A DNA stretch of 36,484 bases. Origin: Streptosporangiaceae bacterium (GTDB lineage: Bacteria; Actinomycetota; Actinomycetes; Streptosporangiales; Streptosporangiaceae). Position 1 is the first letter of the stretch, and each line of letters starts with the position of its first letter. A model generated the notes under the pieces. It was not told the origin of the DNA and searched no databases. It worked only from the letters and a program-made list of their open reading frames with translations. This document shows, piece after piece, positions 31,521 to 36,484 of the stretch. The DNA lies in assembly GCA_030041135.1 (NCBI GenBank), contig JASHOL010000263.1, positions 1-36,484 of the forward strand. The letters are read 5' to 3'. The position numbers and the translations under genes were made by a program.

Positions 31521-32383
31521 CCGGCGCCGATGACGCACAGCCAGCCGTCAGGCGGCTCGTGGCCAAGGCGCTGGGGCCCTGGCGGCTGCAGCTGAGGAAC
31601 TACTACAACAAGACTGTCTACGGCCCCAGGCTCGCAGGCGTGCGCCGCTTCGAGAACGCCGAGGTGGCCCGCCTCGCTGCGAATCCGCCGCCTGAGGCGC
31701 TCGTCGCGACGATCATTGTCACCTACCGACGCCCGAAGACGCTGCTACGCGCGGTCGAGTCCGCGCTGGCGCAGTCTGTCACGGACCAGGTGGTGCTCGT
31801 GATGGACGACGGCGGCGGTCTGCCCCGGCTGCCCGCGGACCCGCGCGTGCGAGGGTACTCTCTCTCCGCTAACTCCCGGCGGCCGAGCGTCGTCCGCAAC
31901 ATCGGCATACGCCTCAGCCGCTCGGCCTACGTTGCGTTCCTTGACGACGACAACGAGTGGGAGCCCAATCACCTCAGGGCAGCGCTGGACGCGCTCGAGG
32001 AGCCGACCGCAAACCCGCGTCCCGATCTGGTCTATACGGCGCTGCGCCGGGTTTTCCCCGACGGGACTCCGCTCGACATCCTGTCGGTCCCTTTCGACCG
32101 CCGGATGCTCGCCCGCACGGGCTACATCGACACGAACTCCATTGTTGCCCGCCGGTGCCCTCATCTGATCTTCAGCCGCATGCAGCTTGGCGTCTTGAAG
32201 CCGCCAAGTGACTGGGAGATCGTCTGGCGCCTGAGCCGCCGCCACGCGGTCAAGCATGTCGGCACGCCTACCGTCCGCTACTTGGTGAACCCCGAGAGCT
32301 ATTTCTCTGACTGGCAGGGAGACGGCGTGATGCGGCCGGATGCGAGCACGACCGAAGCGAGCAGACAGCCAGGCCCGGCCTGA
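31517..32383 (+). CDS. GT2 family glycosyltransferase
   Basis: The 288-residue protein has TIIVTYRRPKTLLRAVESAL, VMDDGGG, RPSVVRNIGI and AFLDDDNEWEPNHL, the last being the metal-binding motif of GT-A enzymes. About 65 residues precede the catalytic domain and are basic with aromatic residues, possibly contacting membrane or partner proteins. The ATG overlaps the flippase stop (ATGA), giving tight translational coupling. The open frame extends upstream into the flippase gene, but that part is not homologous to anything recognisable. It is the last gene of the plus-strand run beginning with the second chain-length gene, and a hairpin lies about 40 bases after its stop. The sugar specificity is unknown. 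Confidence 0.87.
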   Translation: MTGADDAQPAVRRLVAKALGPWRLQLRNYYNKTVYGPRLAGVRRFENAEVARLAANPPPEALVATIIVTYRRPKTLLRAVESALAQSVTDQVVLVMDDGGGLPRLPADPRVRGYSLSANSRRPSVVRNIGIRLSRSAYVAFLDDDNEWEPNHLRAALDALEEPTANPRPDLVYTALRRVFPDGTPLDILSVPFDRRMLARTGYIDTNSIVARRCPHLIFSRMQLGVLKPPSDWEIVWRLSRRHAVKHVGTPTVRYLVNPESYFSDWQGDGVMRPDASTTEASRQPGPA

Positions 32384-32422
32384 TCGGTCACCGGGCCAGA
32401 GGCGCCCGAACGCGATGCTGAT

Positions 32423-32447
32423 GCTTCGGCGGCTTTAGTGCCGAAGC
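32423..32447. terminator. Bidirectional hairpin between convergent operons
   Basis: GCTTCGGC and GCCGAAGC form a perfect eight-base stem with a nine-base loop, centred between the plus-strand GT2 gene and the minus-strand orphan gene. No T-run follows on either side. Its position 40-50 bases from both stop codons fits a shared terminator. Confidence 0.55.
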
Positions 32448-32496
32448 CGATCGTAAACGTGCGGCGCGGGAGTGCCGGCTTGCGCGGCGGCGCCAG

Positions 32497-33177
32497 TCAG
32501 GGTCGGTCCCAGGTCTGGTCTCGCATCTGCTCGACACGCCGACGTCGTACTTCAGCGAACGCCGCGGCGATCACCTCCCGGTCGGGGTGCTCCAGCGCAA
32601 CCAGCATCGGTTCCAGGTCAGTCAGGCGCACAATCTCAGGGAACGCCCTGCCCATGTGCCTGGCGAGGACCGTGACCAGCACTCCCTCGTCGCGGACCTG
32701 GAAGGCGCTGAACTCTGTCAGCACGAGCATGGATACCGGTCGCCTGGTGCCCGAGACGAAGATGTCGACCGTCTCTGATCTGAGCTCGGCCTGATCGCTA
32801 GTGGCCCGCGCTCCGCCGCCCGCTGTCTCGACTTGGCCGCGCCACTCTAACGCTGCATCCAGAAGCGCCTGCTCGAGGTCGCGGTCTTGATAATCGCGGT
32901 GGAAGTCCGAGATGATCCTGGCTGCCGGTGCTGGAGGTTCCACGGTGTCGCCGTAGATAACGGTCATAGTCCGGACCGGCGTGCGCAGCCCGAGTACGGT
33001 CGCGATGCCGCTCAACGTGGTTCCCGGCCCGTGTGCTTCCCCTATCCGCTCGGGCAGGGGGTGCGCGCCGCCGGGCGCGAATCCGAATGGGCGAGGCCTG
33101 GCCCGGCGCAGCCAGCGCGCCTTCGTCTTCATTGCCAGCACCGACAAACTCACTGCGCGACTGTCGGGTGCACTCAC
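32497..33177 (-). CDS. Orphan protein at the end of the sulfur-carrier operon
   Basis: I do not recognise this family. The frame gives 226 residues from a GTG five bases after the pseudo-FGE stop, or 211 from an internal ATG; neither has a clear ribosome-binding sequence, so coupling to the upstream gene is likely. The first 60 residues are basic. A middle segment with VRTMTVIYGDTVEPP and a C-terminal alpha/beta-looking segment (VDIFVSGTRRPVSMLVLTEF, then charged helices) follow. There is no signal peptide, membrane helix or cysteine-rich site. Position makes it the fourth member of the SDR, CysO-like and pseudo-FGE group, so it may be a partner or accessory factor. Nothing more specific can be supported. 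Confidence 0.65.
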   Translation of the reverse strand: MSAPDSRAVSLSVLAMKTKARWLRRARPRPFGFAPGGAHPLPERIGEAHGPGTTLSGIATVLGLRTPVRTMTVIYGDTVEPPAPAARIISDFHRDYQDRDLEQALLDAALEWRGQVETAGGGARATSDQAELRSETVDIFVSGTRRPVSMLVLTEFSAFQVRDEGVLVTVLARHMGRAFPEIVRLTDLEPMLVALEHPDREVIAAAFAEVRRRRVEQMRDQTWDRP

Positions 33178-33182
33178 CGGCG

Positions 33183-34076
33183 TCAGGACTCACCGGGGCC
33201 ATGGTCGGAGGCGCACCTGAACCCGATGCTGATGCTGGAGTAGGCCGGATCCGAGGCAAAACGCTCGCTCGTCCGCATCTGGAACCGGAAGTTCATCCAC
33301 GAGCCGCCGCGCAGCACCTTGAACCGGCCCGCCGCCATCTCGTAGGTCGGGTGATATCGCCGGGCCGCGTCGTACAGCAAATACGTAGATCCGGTCCACT
33401 CGGAAACGTTCCCGGCCATGTCTGACACGCCGAAGGGCGAATCGCCTACCGGCGAGAAGCGGCCTACGGCTGTCGTTGCCGGCACGCCTCCGCTGGCCGC
33501 GCGGTGCCGCGCCCACCAGGTGTGCCAAGCCTTGAAATCGCTTATAGGCTCGCCGTACCAGTACTCGGCCGAGTTCGCGTTGGCCGGAACCCAGTCGTCT
33601 CCCCAAGGCCAGCAGAGCCAGGCTGGCCCGTGCGCGGCGTACTCCCACTCCGCCTCCGTGGGAAGTCGCTTGCCCGCCCAGGCCGCGTAGGCCGCCGCGT
33701 CGGCGTAGGCCATATGCACGACCGGGTGATCCGGCCGGTCGCTTGCGGAGTCGTCGAGGCCGCCTGGATTGCGCCAGCTAACTCCGTCCACCTCGTCCCA
33801 GTAAGTGGCGCCATACAACAGGCCGAAACCTCGGACCTCGGCTTCGGTGCGGTAGCCCGTGGCCGCGCAGAACTCGGCGTACTGCGCGTTGGTCACCGGA
33901 TAGCGGTCGATCCAGAAGCTCTGCACCGGGTCGGAATGCTGCGGAGACTCGTCCTCGAACCATTCCCGCTTGTAGTGCTGGCTTGCCGCCACGTCATCGA
34001 GGTGCTGCTCAGAAGAGCCCAGCTGCACGCTGCCCGCGGGCAGCCGGATCATCTGGCCATGGCCGCTCATGCTCAT
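33183..34076 (-). CDS. SUMF1/FGE-fold protein lacking the catalytic cysteines
   Basis: The 297-residue protein has the complete formylglycine-generating-enzyme fold: FWIDRYPVTNAQYAEF, HPVVHMAYADAAAYAAWAGKRLPTEAEWEYAA, FGVSDMAGNVSEW, LRGGSW and IGFRCA. True FGEs have a Cys pair after GGS (LCHxSYC) that binds copper and oxidises sulfatase cysteine. Here that stretch reads MNFRFQM (261-267), without cysteine. It is therefore not a sulfatase activator. The fold is shared with EgtB/OvoA-type C-S bond-forming enzymes, PvdO and binding proteins, but the separate iron-binding DinB domain of EgtB is absent. The ATG overlaps the stop of the CysO-like gene (ATGA), and an orphan follows five bases after its stop. 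There is no signal peptide, so it is cytoplasmic. Confidence 0.88.
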   Translation of the reverse strand: MSMSGHGQMIRLPAGSVQLGSSEQHLDDVAASQHYKREWFEDESPQHSDPVQSFWIDRYPVTNAQYAEFCAATGYRTEAEVRGFGLLYGATYWDEVDGVSWRNPGGLDDSASDRPDHPVVHMAYADAAAYAAWAGKRLPTEAEWEYAAHGPAWLCWPWGDDWVPANANSAEYWYGEPISDFKAWHTWWARHRAASGGVPATTAVGRFSPVGDSPFGVSDMAGNVSEWTGSTYLLYDAARRYHPTYEMAAGRFKVLRGGSWMNFRFQMRTSERFASDPAYSSISIGFRCASDHGPGES

Positions 34077-34360
34077 CCGCCGGCGACGGCCTGGATGACC
34101 GTCAGCTTCGCCGGGCCCTCAATCGGGGTGTCCAGGCCGCCAAGAGTGCGGATGTCGTCTTCGCCAAGGTAGACGTTCACCCAGGACGCGAGCCTGCCGT
34201 TACTGAACAGTCGCACAGAGAACTGCGGGTAACCGGCTATCAGCCAGTCCAATGCGGCCCGGACCGTCGGGGCCTGGCATTCCAGCTTCGGCAGTTCGGT
34301 GGGTACCAATGCGCTCCAGTTGGACGGAACCGATATCTGTACGGGTGTCTCGCTGGTCAT
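34073..34360 (-). CDS. CysO/MoaD-like sulfur-carrier protein
   Basis: The 95-residue protein is a ubiquitin-like carrier of the ThiS/MoaD/CysO group. It has a VQISVPSNW first strand, a helix around VRAALDWLIAGYP, WVNVYLGEDDIRTLGGLDTPI and the terminal AVAGG. The last two segments resemble Mycobacterium CysO closely, and the exposed Gly-Gly is what an E1-like enzyme adenylates and converts to a thiocarboxylate. Length is typical. No E1 (MoeZ) gene, cysteine synthase CysM or Mec protease is nearby, unlike the CysO cysteine pathway. Instead it overlaps by four bases with a sugar SDR upstream and with the pseudo-FGE gene downstream. Shared sulfur carriers can supply sulfur to sugar pathways in actinomycetes, and this one may be dedicated to such a reaction. 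Confidence 0.88.
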   Translation of the reverse strand: MTSETPVQISVPSNWSALVPTELPKLECQAPTVRAALDWLIAGYPQFSVRLFSNGRLASWVNVYLGEDDIRTLGGLDTPIEGPAKLTVIQAVAGG

Positions 34361-35295
34361 TTTGCCGCCACCTCGAGTGTCCTCATCGCCTCTATCGAGG
34401 CGGTAATTCCATCCCTGACCGATGTCTTCGGCTGCCAGCCGAGGACAGCGGCCGCCTTGCTGATGTCCGGGCAGCGCGCCACCGAGTCGAAGGGGGCGGC
34501 CGGAACGACGGTGATAGATCCCGATCCAGCGATCTCGACCACAAGCTCGGCAAGCTCGCGGATCGTCAGTACTTCATTCGACCCGAGGTTGATCGGGCCG
34601 GGATCATCGGAGTCCAGCATCGCCTGGACGCCCTCGACGAAGTCGCCGACGAAGCACAGGCTCCGGGACTGGCCGCCGCCGTTCAGCACGAGCTCCTCTC
34701 CGGCCAGCGCCCTGGAGATGAAGTTCGGAACCGCGCGCCTGGTTCTGTACACGTCTGGTCCGTAGATGTTGAACGGGCGGACGATGCCGGTGTTGACCCC
34801 GTGCACCTGGCGGTACGCCGTCGCAGCGGCCTCGAGGAAGCGGCGCGCTTCCTCGTACGCGGACCGTGGCCCGGTGGGATCGACGTTTCCCCTGTAGTCC
34901 TCGCGCTGCGGATACTCGGTGGCCTCGCCGTAAATGTCCGCCGACGACGCCAGCACTATCCGAGCCGCATGCTGCTTGGCAAGCTCAAGGCAGTTGAAAG
35001 TTCCTACCGAGGAAGCGCGGAGCCCTTCGAGCGGGTTCGCCGGACCGATCTGCCCGGCTAGGTGCACAATTCCAGCTATCGGAGCGGGAATGCTGAACGG
35101 AACGATCACGTCGTGTTCCATCAGCGTGAAGTCGTCATGAGCCATCAGGTCGCTGGCCACGGGCAACTGGGCGGCCGACATGTCGTCAAGCGCGATGACC
35201 TGCCGTCCGCCGCGAAGCAAGGCCCGGCACAAGTGCGTGCCGATGAAACCGACCCCCCCTGTGACGAGTACGCACCCGTCTTTCCGCATCGTCAT
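34357..35295 (-). CDS. NAD-dependent sugar epimerase/decarboxylase-like SDR with a YxxxR motif
   Basis: The 312-residue protein belongs to the extended SDR family. It has VTGGVGFIGTH, HLAGQIGP, ASSADIYG, and a GNVDPTGPRSAYEEARR segment resembling UDP-glucuronate decarboxylase (UXS). FNIYGP follows. The active-site Tyr147 is present, but the Lys four residues later is replaced by Arg151 (YEEAR instead of YxxxK). Lys normally lowers the Tyr pKa, so the activity may be altered; the substrate is unknown. AGAGGA precedes the ATG by seven bases. It is first in an operon whose next gene, the sulfur carrier, starts within its stop (ATGA). This arrangement suggests that the sugar it acts on is the partner of the sulfur chemistry downstream. 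Confidence 0.85.
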   Translation of the reverse strand: MTMRKDGCVLVTGGVGFIGTHLCRALLRGGRQVIALDDMSAAQLPVASDLMAHDDFTLMEHDVIVPFSIPAPIAGIVHLAGQIGPANPLEGLRASSVGTFNCLELAKQHAARIVLASSADIYGEATEYPQREDYRGNVDPTGPRSAYEEARRFLEAAATAYRQVHGVNTGIVRPFNIYGPDVYRTRRAVPNFISRALAGEELVLNGGGQSRSLCFVGDFVEGVQAMLDSDDPGPINLGSNEVLTIRELAELVVEIAGSGSITVVPAAPFDSVARCPDISKAAAVLGWQPKTSVRDGITASIEAMRTLEVAAK

Positions 35296-35657
35296 TCGGT
35301 CGTCCTCTCGTGAGATCTAGCGGTGCTGACGCTAGCCGCGTCCCGGTTAGGCTTCACCCGGGCACGCTGCCGCGGACCTTCGAAGTTGTTAATGGTCGGT
35401 AGCGATTCCGGCGTCCTTTGCGTGACACCACCACCGGCAGCGGCTCCGCCCGGAGCTCGCATACGCCTACCCCCTCTATTTAGGCTTTCAGAACCTAATA
35501 TCTATGCCTCGGGAATGAGGCACTGTGTAAGAACATCCGGTATCGGTCCCACGCCTCCTTGGCCGGGCCGGCTCGCTGAGGGCAGCCGGTCCGAGCTGGG
35601 CGAATCGTTCTGCAGACTCGTTGCACGGGCCACGCCGGGCGGAAATAATAACCCGAT
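35296..35657. other. Divergent promoter region
   Basis: The gap separates the minus-strand SDR operon from the plus-strand GT2 gene. It is AT-richer around 35470-35510 and holds only short hairpins, such as TGCCTC/GAGGCA at 35505-35522. A good promoter for the plus-strand gene lies at its right end. No gene was found; open frames here lack recognisable features. Confidence 0.5.
35621..35649 (+). promoter_or_regulatory. Predicted promoter of a leaderless GT2 gene (TTGCAC-N17-AATAAT)
   Basis: A -35 hexamer TTGCAC and a -10 hexamer AATAAT are separated by exactly 17 bases. The -10 ends eight bases before the GTG start of the GT2 gene, so transcription would begin at or two bases before the start codon. 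No Shine-Dalgarno sequence exists. Confidence 0.6.
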
Positions 35658-36484
35658 GTGACCAGCATTGTTATCCCGGCACACAACGAGGCCGCAGTAG
35701 TCGGACGCCTGCTAAAGCAGCTCATATCCGATGCGAATCCGGATGAATTCGACGTAATCGTCATCGCGAATGGATGCACAGACGACACGGCGGAGCAAGC
35801 CGCCTCCGCCGGACCGGAGGTCCGCGTGCTGTCCATACCAGTCGCCTCCAAGCGTGCAGCGCTCGACGCCGGCGACCAGGCCGCGCAGTCGTTCCCGCGC
35901 GTCTACCTCGACGCCGACGTGGAGCTCGGCAGCAGTGACATCCGGGCCCTCCGCGATGCGCTCGGGCGTCCGGGCGTACTAGCCGCCGCTCCGCAGCGGG
36001 AACTGGCGCTGGCGGACCGGCCGCTGCTAGTCCGCTGCTATTACGACGTCTGGACCCGCCTTCCGGAGGTCCGGAACGGCTTGTTCGGTCGCGGTGTAAT
36101 CGCCGTCAATGCGGCCGGCCACCGTCGCATTCGCGAGCTTCCTCCCGCTCTGGCCGATGACCTGGCCGTGTCGCTGGAGTTCAAGCCCGCCGAGCGCGCC
36201 ATCGTGGAGCGGGCCAGGGTTCTCGTGCATCCGCCCCGCACGACCGCTGACCTGATCCGGCGGCGAGTACGGGCCGCCGTCTCGGTCGCGCAGCTCGAAG
36301 ACGGTGCCCATGAGGACGGGACGGCGCGCACCAAGCCGGGAGACCTGCTGCAGATCGTCAGGACCGACACGCGCATGCTCCCGCGAGTGGCGATCTTCCT
36401 CGGCATCGCAGTAGTCGCCAGGGTCCGGGCCAGGCGCGCGATCAAGCGCCGGGATTACTCGACCTGGCTGCGGGATGAGAGCAG
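35658..36484 (+). CDS. GT2 family glycosyltransferase, C-terminus outside window
   Basis: The frame stays open to the right edge, showing 275 codons. The start VTSIVIPAHNEAAVVGRLL, NGCTDDTAEQA, a lysine-containing segment SKRAALDAG, and YLDADVEL with the metal-binding aspartates identify a GT2 glycosyltransferase resembling polyprenyl-linked sugar transferases. ADDLAVSLEF carries the expected downstream acidic motif. The last visible part has a hydrophobic helix (RVAIFLGIAVVARV), possibly the start of a membrane anchor. The GTG start fits a leaderless transcript from the promoter just upstream, and the alternative ATG two bases earlier runs straight into a stop. It diverges from the sulfur-carrier operon, and its relation to genes beyond the window is unknown. 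Confidence 0.85.
   Translation, partial: MTSIVIPAHNEAAVVGRLLKQLISDANPDEFDVIVIANGCTDDTAEQAASAGPEVRVLSIPVASKRAALDAGDQAAQSFPRVYLDADVELGSSDIRALRDALGRPGVLAAAPQRELALADRPLLVRCYYDVWTRLPEVRNGLFGRGVIAVNAAGHRRIRELPPALADDLAVSLEFKPAERAIVERARVLVHPPRTTADLIRRRVRAAVSVAQLEDGAHEDGTARTKPGDLLQIVRTDTRMLPRVAIFLGIAVVARVRARRAIKRRDYSTWLRDES

Noticed and set aside
33183-34076. Formylglycine-generating enzyme activating a sulfatase
   Set aside because: The catalytic cysteine pair is missing and no sulfatase gene was found in the window.
1-36484. tRNA, rRNA, CRISPR arrays, insertion sequences, integrases or attachment sites
   Set aside because: Looked for cloverleaf-like segments, regularly spaced repeats and transposase motifs; none was seen, though a covariance-model scan was not possible.

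Overview
The window looks like a chromosomal exopolysaccharide or capsule locus from a high-GC actinobacterium. Supporting signs are GC content of roughly two thirds, frequent GTG and TTG starts, chains of ATGA/GTGA overlaps, two probable leaderless genes and a CysO-type sulfur carrier. I cannot name the genus. No tRNA, rRNA, IS element, phage gene or CRISPR array was recognised, so the region reads as a resident biosynthetic locus.

Layout. (1) 1-4797, all minus strand: a phosphoglycosyltransferase that starts repeat-unit assembly (WbaP type), dTDP-sugar genes rfbB-rfbD, a GT2 glycosyltransferase and a partial small membrane transporter. (2) 5132-8565, minus: a CapD-like sugar SDR translationally coupled to an S9 serine peptidase. 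(3) 8823-11946, minus: the sulfate-activation set cysQ-cysD-cysN. (4) 12523-18070, plus: an unknown helical protein coupled to a WecG/TagA transferase, then a WbpA-type UDP-GlcNAc dehydrogenase, a UDP-GlcNAc 2-epimerase, a 47-codon small ORF, and an ornithine-carbamoyltransferase-like enzyme whose amine-substrate site has been rewritten. (5) 18104-19156, minus: a WbpB-like oxidoreductase. 19458-20450, plus: a FemAB/GNAT-like acyltransferase with an apparent CTG start. (6) 20456-25998, minus: a chain-length protein, a Wzy polymerase fused in frame to a WbpE-like aminotransferase, a GT2 and a membrane-anchored beta-helix protein. (7) 26184-32383, plus: a second chain-length protein, a GT2, a 1,108-residue protein made of two Wzx flippases in tandem, and another GT2. 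(8) 32497-35295, minus: a tight four-gene operon of a sugar SDR, a CysO/MoaD-like sulfur carrier ending in Gly-Gly, a formylglycine-generating-enzyme-like protein without the catalytic cysteines, and an orphan. (9) A partial leaderless GT2 at the right edge.

How it fits together. WbaP loads the first sugar on undecaprenyl phosphate, and the GT2 and WecG enzymes extend it. The double Wzx flips it, Wzy polymerises it, and the two Wzz-like proteins set length. The sugar genes match the UDP-GlcNAc to UDP-2,3-diamino-uronic acid route (WbpA, WbpB, WbpE, WbpI) but lack a WbpD N-acetyltransferase. The GNAT-like protein or the rewired carbamoyltransferase could cap the 3-amino group instead.

The strongest candidates for undescribed biology are the sulfur-carrier/pseudo-FGE/SDR operon, the rewired carbamoyltransferase, the Wzy-aminotransferase fusion with an embedded ribosome-binding site, and the tandem flippase.
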